Assembly (NCBI GenBank): GCA_017427065.1
Contig: JAFRTL010000023.1
Coordinates: forward strand, 1-45,216
DNA from: Bacteroidaceae bacterium
GTDB taxonomy: Bacteria; Bacteroidota; Bacteroidia; Bacteroidales; Bacteroidaceae
Length of the DNA: 45,216 bases
Direction of reading: 5' to 3'
Below the pieces are notes generated by a model. It searched no databases. It was not told the DNA's origin and worked only from the letters and a program-made list of their open reading frames with translations. The position numbers were made by a program, and so were the translations under genes. Position 1 is the first letter of the stretch, and the number at the start of each line of letters is the position of its first letter. This document shows, piece by piece, positions 24,807 through 33,004 of this stretch.

Positions 24807-26897
24807 ATGGGAACCTTCTTAGTTTATATAATAAAATCAGCGCTTTGCCTCATAGCCTTCTACCTCTTCTACAAAGTGTTGCTCAGCCGTGAGACGTTCT
24901 ACCGTTTCAACCGCTTTGCCTTGCTCAGCCTCATGGCCTTCTCTGCCGTGCTGCCCCTGGTGCAGATCTCGCTGAAGTCCGAAGTAGGGCAGACCATCGT
25001 CAGTGTAGAAGACTGGCTCGTCGAGGTGGTCAGCGTGGAGGAGGCCGCTCCCGTACTCACATGGCCACAGGCATTGGTGCTCATCTACCTCATAGGCGTG
25101 CTGTTCTTCGTCCTGCGACAAGCCTATTCCGTCGTCCGACTGCTACAGCTGCTCCGCAAGGGCAAGAGGGTAGATGCAGGGCTCTATCTCCCTGAGGCAG
25201 AAGGCATCCACCTCATCGCTGTAGATGAAAAGCTGGCACCCTTCAGTTGGATGAACTACATCGTTGTCAGCGAGAATGATTTGCATGAGAATGTCCGCGA
25301 GATACTGCTGCATGAGAGCGCCCACATCCGTCATCACCATTCGTGGGACCTGCTCGTAGCAGAAGTCTGCATCTTCCTGCAGTGGTTCAATCCCGCTGCG
25401 TGGCTCCTGAAGCAAGAGCTCCAGACCATCCATGAATACGAGGCCGATGACTGCGTGCTGCGTGAAGGCATCGATGCCCGCCATTACCAATTATTGCTAA
25501 TAAAAAAGGCTGTTGGCACAAGGCTCTACTCTATGGCCAACAACCTGAATCACAGTAATCTTAAAAAACGTATCACTATGATGATGAAAAGAAAATCCAA
25601 TCCATGGGCACGCCTGAAGTACGCCTACGTGCTTCCGTTGGCAGCCATTGCCGTGGCCGCCTTTGCCCGTCCCGAGGTGCAAAACGCCTCCAGTGAGATT
25701 TCTGCCGTCAAAGTTAATGATTTGGTAGGAAATCTGGTAACAAATCTGGAAGAAAATTTCACCCTTCTCGATGCCAACGTTCAGCTGCCTCAAGACAGCA
25801 TCTATGAAATCGTAGAAGTCATGCCCATCTTCCCAGGTGGCGAAGCAGGTATGATGAAGTACCTTTCAGACAATATCAAGTACCCCGAAGAAGCTATGAA
25901 GGCAGACATCGAGGGACGTGTGTTCACTCGTTTCATCGTCAACGAAGATGGCTCTGTGAGCGATGTGGAGATTCTTAGAAGCGTTCATCCATTGCTCGAT
26001 GCCGAGGCTATCCGTGTAGTGAAGGCCATGCCTAAATGGACACCTGGAAAAGTTGGTGGCAAGGCTGTGAAAGTGAGATATTCATTGCCTCTCGTTTTCC
26101 GTCTGCAAGGTGAAAGCACTCCTCAAAACAATACCCCAGTGGCCAATAAAATTGGCAAAGACGGCATTTATGAGATAGTTGATACGCCACCTATCTATCC
26201 TGGTGGTGAGGCTGCGTTGCTGAAGTTTGTTTCAGACAATATCAAGTACCCAGAAGAAGCTTTCAAGGCAGGAACCCAGGGACGTGTGACGACTATCTTC
26301 ATCATCAATGAAGATGGCTCTGTGAGTGATGTGGACGTTGTAAGGAGCGTTCATCCGTTGCTCGATGCTGAGGCAGTTCGCGTAATAAGCTCTATGCCGA
26401 AGTGGACGCCAGGAAAAGCTGGTGGCAAAGCTGTCAAAGTGAGATTTACGATGCCTGTTACTTTCAGGCTGCAGGGTGGTGAAAGCACTTCTCAAACCAA
26501 TGCCCCAGTGGCAAAGCTCTCCAAAACCCCTGAATATGTAGGTGGCGATAAAGCCTTATATACCTTCTTAGCACAGAATATGAAATATCCCACAGATGCA
26601 CAAGAAGCAGGTGTTCAGGGTAGGGCAGTCGTTGAGCTTACCATTGCTGCAGATGGCAGTATGGTCAATCCGCATGTTACCAGCTCTGTACATCCACTCC
26701 TTGAAAAGGAAGCGCTCCGCGTAGTAAGCATGCTGCAGCGTTGGAACCCAGCTGTGAATGAAAATGGTCAGGCCGTGAGTGCTACCATAACGCTGCCTTT
26801 CAGCTTCTTCGTTACAGATGCCAATGGCAACATCACCCAGCGTGATAAGTCTGTAGAGTCTAAGAATGAAATCATTGTCGTAGGAAAAAGCATTTGA
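24807..26897 (+). CDS. BlaR1-type M56 peptidase with three TonB C-terminal domains
   Basis: A 696-residue inner-membrane protein. Residues 1-300 form the M56 sensor: several membrane helices, the zinc motif H169-E-S-A-H173 and the downstream HEYEADD (209-215) that supplies the third ligand. After a last helix near 280 (YVLPLAAIAVAAFA), three periplasmic TonB C-terminal domains follow at about 332-433, 454-553 and 571-660. Each has a proline/glycine opening (MPIFPGGEAG, PPIYPGGEAA, TPEYVGGDKA), NIKYPEEA or NMKYPTDA, and the VHPLLDAEA/W(T/N)P core. It should sense something in the periplasm and cleave the partner repressor; the TonB domains may contact outer-membrane receptors or peptidoglycan. 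Confidence 0.88.
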   Translation: MGTFLVYIIKSALCLIAFYLFYKVLLSRETFYRFNRFALLSLMAFSAVLPLVQISLKSEVGQTIVSVEDWLVEVVSVEEAAPVLTWPQALVLIYLIGVLFFVLRQAYSVVRLLQLLRKGKRVDAGLYLPEAEGIHLIAVDEKLAPFSWMNYIVVSENDLHENVREILLHESAHIRHHHSWDLLVAEVCIFLQWFNPAAWLLKQELQTIHEYEADDCVLREGIDARHYQLLLIKKAVGTRLYSMANNLNHSNLKKRITMMMKRKSNPWARLKYAYVLPLAAIAVAAFARPEVQNASSEISAVKVNDLVGNLVTNLEENFTLLDANVQLPQDSIYEIVEVMPIFPGGEAGMMKYLSDNIKYPEEAMKADIEGRVFTRFIVNEDGSVSDVEILRSVHPLLDAEAIRVVKAMPKWTPGKVGGKAVKVRYSLPLVFRLQGESTPQNNTPVANKIGKDGIYEIVDTPPIYPGGEAALLKFVSDNIKYPEEAFKAGTQGRVTTIFIINEDGSVSDVDVVRSVHPLLDAEAVRVISSMPKWTPGKAGGKAVKVRFTMPVTFRLQGGESTSQTNAPVAKLSKTPEYVGGDKALYTFLAQNMKYPTDAQEAGVQGRAVVELTIAADGSMVNPHVTSSVHPLLEKEALRVVSMLQRWNPAVNENGQAVSATITLPFSFFVTDANGNITQRDKSVESKNEIIVVGKSI

Positions 26898-26920
26898 TCA
26901 TCCGTATATTTTTAAGGGTT

Positions 26921-27068
26921 ATGGAAACAGCTCTTAAAATTGTTGTAGCAGCATGGATTGTATGTCATGTGATGGCATGCAAACATGTTGAGGGGACAGG
27001 AGCATCTTGACGTAGAAACCTACGATGATGAGTTTGGAGGTTTCCGATTAGCAATGAATGTGAAATAA
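26921..27068 (+). pseudogene. Small lipoprotein-like frame with a probable frameshift
   Basis: From the ATG at 26921 a 29-residue frame encodes a lipoprotein-like signal (METALKIVVAAWIVCHVMAC, lipobox VMAC) and stops at 27008-27010. Just before that stop, another frame opens and reads LDVETYDDEFGGFRLAMNVK to a TAA at 27066-27068, 6 nt before the first propeller start. Joining the two gives a plausible lipoprotein of about 48 residues, so a one-step frameshift or a sequencing error is likely. Alternatively the short frame is a leader peptide. I do not recognise a family. The position directly upstream of beta-propeller lipoproteins is where Bacteroidetes often carry tiny exported proteins. Confidence 0.4.
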
Positions 27069-27074
27069 GGAAAA

Positions 27075-28217
27075 ATGATGAATAAGAAACTAATTATATT
27101 TGCTTGTATACTAATGACATTCATTGGTTGTAAGCTGGCGAATGACGATGAGTTTATCACGGTTGATGTGGCAGCAAGTGTGCCAGAGAAAGAACTCACT
27201 GTGCAAGACTTCATGGATGTGGAGTATGTGCCACTGGAGACCAACGATGATTTTGTGGTGCCAAACAATGTGGCAGCCATTGGCGAGAGCTACATCGTGA
27301 TGCGTAGTCGTGGCAATGAAGGTTCGCTCTACTTTTTCGACCGTCATAGTGGCAAGGCCCTCCACAAGTTCAATCATCGTGGACAAGGCCCTGAAGAATA
27401 TGCCTATGTGACAGGTGTCATCCTCGATGAGGAGAACCAAGAGGTCTTCATCAATGATGCAGGAACAGCCAAGATGGTGGTCTATGACCTTCAAGGGAGC
27501 TTCAAGCGTAGCTTTGCCCACAGGGAAGGAGGCTACTACATGACGGCAGTCAGTTATGACAGCGACCATCTTATCGTGTATGATGCCTCCCAGATGAGCA
27601 AAGGTGGCGAACCTCGTGATAAGAACTATTACCTTATTATCTCCAAGGCCGATGGCTGTGTTACTGACGAGGTGCCATTGCCCTATGAGACCATCAAGAG
27701 CACTATTGTAACCAGTGGTGAAGTCACTGCAGCCTTCAGTGTAGAAGCCATTGTGCCTTATCAGGATGATTTCCTCATTTGCGAAGCCTCCACAGACACA
27801 ATCTATCGCTATACCCGTCAGCATAAGCTTATTCCCTTCATGGCAATGGAGCCAACTGAGAATCCAGAGCAGGTGCTGGCTATGGGGGCATCTACCCGCA
27901 GGTATCAGTTCTTCACGGCCTTCCGCAAGGAATTGATTATGCCACAGATGATGATACCCTCCACTCCCTTTGTGTATGACAAGGAAGAGCATCGTCCTTA
28001 TGAAGTCACTGTTTATAATGCCGACTTCAAGAGTCCTTTAGAAGTGAGGCTTAACGAAATGAATGCCAATTCTGCCACAGCCTATACTGCCATCAATGCA
28101 GATAAGATAGTCGAAGCCTATGAAGAGGGTAAGCTGCAAGGTCCCCTTTTAGATCTAGCTGCAAGCATTGATGAGGAAGACAATCCCGTGATAATGTTCA
28201 TGAAAGAAAAACAATAA
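27075..28217 (+). CDS. 6-bladed beta-propeller lipoprotein (unit 1, A type)
   Basis: A 380-residue protein with lipobox signal (IIFACILMTFIGC). The family signature is present: VEYVPLETNDDFVV after the signal, the blade motif FNHRGQGPEEYAYVTGVILDEENQEVFINDAGTAKMVVYD and repeated beta blades to the end. These NHL/6-blade proteins of Bacteroidetes are lipid-anchored in the periplasm or outer membrane and their ligands are unknown. The C-terminus (DEEDNPVIMFMKEKQ) resembles the GEDDNPILLIAVLK end of the A-type paralogues. It lies 12 nt before the B-type partner at 28230. Confidence 0.85.
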   Translation: MMNKKLIIFACILMTFIGCKLANDDEFITVDVAASVPEKELTVQDFMDVEYVPLETNDDFVVPNNVAAIGESYIVMRSRGNEGSLYFFDRHSGKALHKFNHRGQGPEEYAYVTGVILDEENQEVFINDAGTAKMVVYDLQGSFKRSFAHREGGYYMTAVSYDSDHLIVYDASQMSKGGEPRDKNYYLIISKADGCVTDEVPLPYETIKSTIVTSGEVTAAFSVEAIVPYQDDFLICEASTDTIYRYTRQHKLIPFMAMEPTENPEQVLAMGASTRRYQFFTAFRKELIMPQMMIPSTPFVYDKEEHRPYEVTVYNADFKSPLEVRLNEMNANSATAYTAINADKIVEAYEEGKLQGPLLDLAASIDEEDNPVIMFMKEKQ

Positions 28218-28229
28218 AATCAGCATACT

Positions 28230-29483
28230 ATGAGAAACATTATAATATTCTGTTCAGTGGCTTTCTGCATGTCACTGCAGACTAGTTGTCAGTCAAGGAA
28301 TGCCTCCGATACATTGGATGAAAGCCCTATTGTAGCAGAGACGAAGACTATAAACAGTGAGGGCGACAGACTGATGGTAATAGATTTCGAGAAGTTCGAT
28401 CGTGAGCATCCCATAGATTTTCCTCTGAGTGATTTTTGTGACTATCGACTAGTAAAACTAGATGGCAGTGATAAAAATTACATGCTCAGTGCAAGTACGC
28501 AGATATGTGCCTCAGATAACTACATAATTGCTAAAAGCATCAACGAGTTACTATTGTTCGACAAAGAAGGTAAACACCTCCTTACCATCGATGGCAGAGA
28601 TGGGCCTGCAGGTTTTGAGGGCTATTGTTGGCAAGCCTCCATCAACGAAGAGGCTGGGGAGATTTATGCCTACCTATTCCGTAAAATGAAAATCTATGAT
28701 TTGAAAACAGGAGCCTATAAGCAAGATATCCTTTATAATAACCCAGAAGAGAGCAGCATGCTACGCTATCCCATTTCTGCCATTTATAAAGATCGTCATG
28801 TGTTTGCTGCAGGTCCTTTAGAGGCAGCTGGTACTAAGAAGTTTATTTGGCAGACAGACAAAACAGGAAAAGAACTATGCAACTTCCCCGCATCTTATTT
28901 TTTTCACATGAGTTGGGTGGAAGACCAGTACGAGGGTCGTTTCTGGATGGAGGCTAAACCATTTTTGTCTTTTGTGGACGATGATTGTCTCTCTGTTTCT
29001 ATGCCCAACATGGAGATCCCTGTGCAAGACAGCATCTACCATTATTATCCAGAAACCAATCGACTGGCACCTGCCATTGTGATGAAATTCCCTGATCCTG
29101 CTCATGCACCACAGCATTTCCATAATGAAACCCCATCATTCTATTTCTCCATGTTGATGGAAGTCAATACCCTACCAACGCAAGGTGATGGATGGGGCAA
29201 TCATCCTGTGGCGCGTCTGCTGGTAGATAAGAAAACCATGCGAGGCAGTGCCGCACAGTTATGTTTGGACAAACACGGAATGTTAGATATAACAGGAGAG
29301 CGTACTTGGATAACTGGAGATTATTTTTGGGTGAACATCACTCCTGATCGTATGGATGAATTAATTGCCAATAGGCTGAATAGTGGCAAAGCCAGTGAGA
29401 GTGACAGAGAGTTTCTAGAATCATTCCTGAAAACTATTGGCCCAGATGACAATAACTATGTGATAGTGGGGAAGTTGAAATGA
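28230..29483 (+). CDS. 6-bladed beta-propeller lipoprotein (unit 1, B type)
   Basis: A 417-residue lipoprotein (signal IIFCSVAFCMSLQTSC). The B-type hallmarks are an early VIDFEKFDREHPIDFPLSDF and a propeller core IDGRDGPAGFEGYCWQASI followed by KMKIYDLKTGAYK. Near the end is a VDKKTMRGSAAQLCLDKHGM segment, and the C-terminal tail is DDNNYVIVGKLK. It is clearly paralogous to 33005-34243 and 35707-36954, but less close to them than they are to each other. It is co-transcribed with the preceding A-type gene. Confidence 0.85.
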   Translation: MRNIIIFCSVAFCMSLQTSCQSRNASDTLDESPIVAETKTINSEGDRLMVIDFEKFDREHPIDFPLSDFCDYRLVKLDGSDKNYMLSASTQICASDNYIIAKSINELLLFDKEGKHLLTIDGRDGPAGFEGYCWQASINEEAGEIYAYLFRKMKIYDLKTGAYKQDILYNNPEESSMLRYPISAIYKDRHVFAAGPLEAAGTKKFIWQTDKTGKELCNFPASYFFHMSWVEDQYEGRFWMEAKPFLSFVDDDCLSVSMPNMEIPVQDSIYHYYPETNRLAPAIVMKFPDPAHAPQHFHNETPSFYFSMLMEVNTLPTQGDGWGNHPVARLLVDKKTMRGSAAQLCLDKHGMLDITGERTWITGDYFWVNITPDRMDELIANRLNSGKASESDREFLESFLKTIGPDDNNYVIVGKLK

Positions 29484-29506
29484 CTATTATCTTGCAATTT
29501 TGGGGA

Positions 29507-29566
29507 CCACTGAACTGTGGACTTAACTGAAAACTTACCAAATTCCTCCTTCTACAGCTATATTTG
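29507..29566 (+). promoter_or_regulatory. Shared propeller promoter/operator module, copy 1
   Basis: Box CCACTGAACTGTGG (29507-29520, itself able to form a small hairpin) is followed by ACTTAACTGAA and, exactly 52 nt from the box start, by the -7 element TATATTTG (29559-29566). Two more copies have the same spacing. Downstream, an inverted repeat CGCAAAC (29568-29574)/GTTTGCG (29584-29590) ends 2 nt before the ATG. Confidence 0.75.
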
Positions 29567-29592
29567 TCGCAAACTTTTAAAATGTTTGCGTT

Positions 29593-30930
29593 ATGAAAAA
29601 GCACTTATTTTATTCCCTCTTGATGCTGATAAGCCTCATGGGATGCAACGCTGCCAAAGCCAATCCAGAATCAGAGGTGGTGGAAGAAGTCGAAGAAGGA
29701 TTGCCAGTGATTAACCTCTCAGAAAACATAGAGGAAGTTTCTGCTCTGAATCTCAGCGATGCAGCAGAGCGTGTGGAGATAGTGAAGTTGGAGACTTCTG
29801 ATAATCTATACTTATCTAATGTGGAAAAAGTAGAAATTACTGATGACAATATCTATGTTAGTACAATGAGAAGTGTATCTGTGTATCGCTTTACCCGTGA
29901 TGGCAAGTTCTTGAATACCATCGGCAAGAGAGGTCAGGGACCAGGTGAATATATATCGTTGGCCGATTTCTTAATAGACAATGATACCAAAGAAATCTAC
30001 ATAGAAACAGGGTCACAAGGTATATTGGTATTTGACTTTGAAGGGCATCTCAAAAGATATGCAAACAAAGAATGGCCTGAAAAGCTGTTTGATGGTGTAT
30101 ATGCTAAGTTAGTGGTATATAAAGGGAATTACTTAGTCTTTAGGAATATACCAGTGTTTCAGATGTCTCACCCTAATGATCCACTATGGTCAGTAGCTAT
30201 CACTGATAACACTTTTACCAAACAGAAAATATTCAAGAATCCTGCACATATAGGTCATGAAAAAGACATCCTGTCTGATGAACATAGAGGACATGGGGAA
30301 GGATGGTATCAATATTGGAGAGAAGAGCTGACTACAGTTGATTTTACAAATAATGAGCTTACATTCAAACTTCCAGATACAGATACCATCTATGTCTATG
30401 AGACATCAACACAAACATATAAGCCTAAATATTCCATTTATACTGGTGAAGAAAAGGGAGATTATGAACTGATGCATGAGTGGGTAAAGCAAAGAAAGTC
30501 TTTTGACTATTACACTTATGGTAGTTATCATCCAACTCCCACCAGTATATATTTCATAGGTAGTAAAGGTGAACAGATATATACTTATCGCTATGATAAG
30601 ACGAGTCACTCTGTAAGTATGGTAAAGCGTAAGGGGATAATAACTGAGAGAAAAGATCCATTTGTACAACATTATGGCCGTCCGCTCTTAAGGTTAGAGC
30701 GTAACTTTATCCTAACTAATGACATAAATGGTGGTGACTTCTTGGCAAAATTCCGTTCTAATGGGAGATACTGGATTCAACCTTTAATCCCTGGTTCTTC
30801 CGATTATGAGAAATTTGTGGAAGGCCTAAAGAAAGCCCCCGCTGCTCCACAGAAGCAGCAGCTGCTGGATGTGATAGCGAGGACAGGGGAGGACGATAAC
30901 CCGATACTTCTAATTGCCGTGCTAAAATAG
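29593..30930 (+). CDS. 6-bladed beta-propeller lipoprotein (unit 2, A type)
   Basis: A 445-residue lipoprotein (MKKHLFYSLLMLISLMGC). After an acidic linker it carries INLSENIEEVSALNLSDAAERVEIVKLET, the strand pattern of this family, then IGKRGQGPGEYISLADFLIDNDTKEIYIETGSQGILVFDFEG. The C-terminus KKAPAAPQKQQLLDVIARTGEDDNP-ILLIAVLK matches the unit 4 paralogue at 34375. The first 200 nt are also very close to that gene while the middle is divergent. No B-type partner follows; a terminator and the ORF6N gene occupy its place. Confidence 0.85.
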   Translation: MKKHLFYSLLMLISLMGCNAAKANPESEVVEEVEEGLPVINLSENIEEVSALNLSDAAERVEIVKLETSDNLYLSNVEKVEITDDNIYVSTMRSVSVYRFTRDGKFLNTIGKRGQGPGEYISLADFLIDNDTKEIYIETGSQGILVFDFEGHLKRYANKEWPEKLFDGVYAKLVVYKGNYLVFRNIPVFQMSHPNDPLWSVAITDNTFTKQKIFKNPAHIGHEKDILSDEHRGHGEGWYQYWREELTTVDFTNNELTFKLPDTDTIYVYETSTQTYKPKYSIYTGEEKGDYELMHEWVKQRKSFDYYTYGSYHPTPTSIYFIGSKGEQIYTYRYDKTSHSVSMVKRKGIITERKDPFVQHYGRPLLRLERNFILTNDINGGDFLAKFRSNGRYWIQPLIPGSSDYEKFVEGLKKAPAAPQKQQLLDVIARTGEDDNPILLIAVLK

Positions 30931-31000
30931 TATTTCCTCCAAAAGTAAGAGGGCTTCGGTGTGATCACTGAAGATTTTTGCGACTTATTAGGGGGATACA

Positions 31001-31037
31001 AAGAATCCCGATGCAAACTTTGCGTCAGGATTCTTTT
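31001..31037 (+). terminator. Terminator after unit 2
   Basis: AAGAATCCCGATGCA (31001-31015) pairs with TGCGTCAGGATTCTT (31021-31035) with one mismatch and one G-U, then T tract. Its sequence is closely related to the hairpin after the ORF6N gene. Confidence 0.85.
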
Positions 31038-31151
31038 TTCCCATATCGCTGGTGAAACCAAAATTGTAAAAATAATATGGAATAGTTTGTATTAATTATT
31101 ATTTGAACTATTTTTGTCGCCGAATTGCAAACCATTAAAATAAAAACGGCA

Positions 31152-31721
31152 ATGAATGAAATCGAACTAATCCAAAACAAAATCTATGAGATTCGAGGCC
31201 AGCGCGTCATGCTGGACCGTGATTTAGCAGAATTATATGGAGTTGAGACCAAGCGTCTGAATGAACAAGTGAAACGTAATATCGAACGTTTCCCTATAGA
31301 CTTCATGTTCCAACTGACAGAAAAGGAAATGGAAGATTGGAAGTCGCAATTTGCGACATCCAATTCAATTAAAATGGGTTTACGCAAACGACCTTTAGCA
31401 TTTACTGAAAGTGGCGTAGCTATGCTCAGTAGTGTGTTGCATTCATCATTAGCAATTCAGGTTAATATTGGAATCATGCGAGCCTTTGTAACACTGAGAC
31501 AAATGTCAGTCCTTCCATTACCAGAAAACAATGCGGAACTACGAGCCGAGATTCAAGCTTTACGAAAAGAATTGAATGACATTCTTCGTGATCAGAACGA
31601 CATCAACGAGGAAACCCGAATGCAGCTGGATGCCATCACTATCGCCCTTGCAGAGCTGCAAGCAAAGCCCAAGGAAGAGAAACCTCGCCGTCGCATTGGT
31701 TTTATCCAAGATGACAAATAG
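31152..31721 (+). CDS. ORF6N domain protein
   Basis: A 189-residue protein with the ORF6N domain typical of phage and mobile-element DNA-binding proteins: IYEIRGQRVMLDRDLAELYGVETKRLNEQVKRN, then RFPIDFMFQLTEKE and KRPLAFTESGVAMLSSVL. A coiled-coil tail follows (LRAEIQALRKELNDILRDQNDINEETR) with a basic end (KPRRRIGFIQDDK). The ATG at 31152 fits the domain start better than an upstream TTG. The gene stands alone between units 2 and 3 of the propeller array, framed by two related hairpins, and looks like an insertion. Its role is probably transcriptional control or phage-related; nothing more can be said. Confidence 0.85.
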   Translation: MNEIELIQNKIYEIRGQRVMLDRDLAELYGVETKRLNEQVKRNIERFPIDFMFQLTEKEMEDWKSQFATSNSIKMGLRKRPLAFTESGVAMLSSVLHSSLAIQVNIGIMRAFVTLRQMSVLPLPENNAELRAEIQALRKELNDILRDQNDINEETRMQLDAITIALAELQAKPKEEKPRRRIGFIQDDK

Positions 31722-31726
31722 CATAG

Positions 31727-31762
31727 AAGAATTCCGATGCAGTCTTTGCATCGGAATTCTTT
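31727..31762 (+). terminator. Terminator after the ORF6N gene
   Basis: A perfect 15-bp stem, AAGAATTCCGATGCA (31727-31741) and TGCATCGGAATTCTT (31747-31761), has a 5-nt loop, followed by T. It is nearly the same hairpin as at 31001-31035. Confidence 0.9.
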
Positions 31763-31795
31763 CTCACATACAACTTGTCAGACCACTTCTTGACC

Positions 31796-31855
31796 CCACT
31801 GAACTGTGGACTTAACTGAAAAAGCACCAATTTCCTCCTCCCACAGCTATATTTG
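31796..31855 (+). promoter_or_regulatory. Shared propeller promoter/operator module, copy 2
   Basis: CCACTGAACTGTGG (31796-31809), the CTTAACTGAA half and -7 TATATTTG (31848-31855) are at the same 52-nt spacing as copy 1. The start-proximal inverted repeat is CGCAAAC (31857-31863)/GTTTGCG (31873-31879), 2 nt before the ATG. Confidence 0.75.
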
Positions 31856-31881
31856 TCGCAAACTTTTAAATTGTTTGCGTT

Positions 31882-32991
31882 ATGAAGAATTACTTATTTT
31901 ATTCTTTCCTGATGCTGATAAGCCTGTCGTTTTATGCATGCTCATCTCAGAATAAGAAGACTGAGGAAACTGTATCTAAGGCTCTTTCTGAAGAAAATCC
32001 GATAGAGCAGAAAAAAGAACTGCCTCCATTAGAAGAAGGTGAAGTGTTCTTGAAAGGAGAGCATCCTTTCGGTGATGAAATACCATTGACAGGGCATCAT
32101 GTAGAAGAGGTAGATACATTTATTTTCAAGCCACAAGAACCTCGCATGATTATAGAGGGTGATAGGCTTTACATGAGTAGTATGGGGGCTCCCTATTTTG
32201 TGTTCAACTTCCCTGAACTAACATATAGGCAGACGATTGGTACAGTTGGTAATGGTCCCGATGAATTCTTCCTACCTTATGTGCTTAAGTCACCAGACGG
32301 CATTAATTCGTGCTATTTATATGAAAGGAGTAGAAATAACCTTTATGGACTTGATGCTCATGGAGAGATGCATTTCATCAAGAAGCTGTTCGATGGTAAG
32401 TCGCCTTTCGGAGAGACAGAGAATCTATATGCCATAGACGACCATACGTTCATGTATGTCAAAAATGCCATTATGCGATTGACAATAGAAGGGGATAGCA
32501 TTGTGACGAAAGATATATACCCTCTGCGCCTTAAAAACGCCAGAGGGGTGCCAATCACTGGTACATTTGCAGTAAACCCTACTCATAATAGGATGGTTTA
32601 TGCTTACAAATATGCCAAGATTGTCAAGTTTATGGATCTTGAAGCACAAACTATCCGCACATTGAATTTTCAGCAATCTTCATTTGATGAGAAAACGCTC
32701 AATATCGCAGATGGGTTGGATCAAAATGTGACTTATTATATGGAAGCTATTCCTACAGAAGATTACGTATATATCACCTATTCTGGTCGTACTCCGATGG
32801 TTGTGGCCAATGAAGTAAACAAGGGGAATCGATATATGTATATAGAAAAATATGACTGGAATGGGAATCCCATCAGTATTTATAAATTGAATGAGTTTTC
32901 CGTATATCCTGCTATAGATGAAGATTCCCTCCAACTGGTTCTTTGCTGCTATTACTATGATGATCCTTTTGTGGTATTCCATTTGGAGTAA
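31882..32991 (+). CDS. Divergent beta-propeller lipoprotein (unit 3, first gene)
   Basis: A 369-residue lipoprotein (MKNYLFYSFLMLISLSFYAC; lipobox FYAC). After a charged linker, the body is a TolB-like 6-blade protein: MIIEGDRLYMSSMGAPYFVFNF, then IGTVGNGPDEFFLPYVLKS and a series of strands up to the C-terminal LQLVLCCYYYDDPFVVFHLE. It shares the promoter module and the signal-peptide style of the A-type genes but not their body or tail, so it belongs to another branch. It precedes a B-type gene by 13 nt in the same transcript. Confidence 0.8.
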   Translation: MKNYLFYSFLMLISLSFYACSSQNKKTEETVSKALSEENPIEQKKELPPLEEGEVFLKGEHPFGDEIPLTGHHVEEVDTFIFKPQEPRMIIEGDRLYMSSMGAPYFVFNFPELTYRQTIGTVGNGPDEFFLPYVLKSPDGINSCYLYERSRNNLYGLDAHGEMHFIKKLFDGKSPFGETENLYAIDDHTFMYVKNAIMRLTIEGDSIVTKDIYPLRLKNARGVPITGTFAVNPTHNRMVYAYKYAKIVKFMDLEAQTIRTLNFQQSSFDEKTLNIADGLDQNVTYYMEAIPTEDYVYITYSGRTPMVVANEVNKGNRYMYIEKYDWNGNPISIYKLNEFSVYPAIDEDSLQLVLCCYYYDDPFVVFHLE

Positions 32992-33004
32992 ACATTGAAA
33001 TGAT

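Noticed and set aside
24387-26897. Beta-lactam resistance locus, suggested by BlaI and BlaR1.
   Set aside because: No beta-lactamase or penicillin-binding protein is present and the sensor lacks a C-terminal penicillin-binding domain.
27111-27992. 293-residue minus-strand frame opposite the first propeller gene.
   Set aside because: It is a shadow of a lipoprotein gene with clear family motifs.
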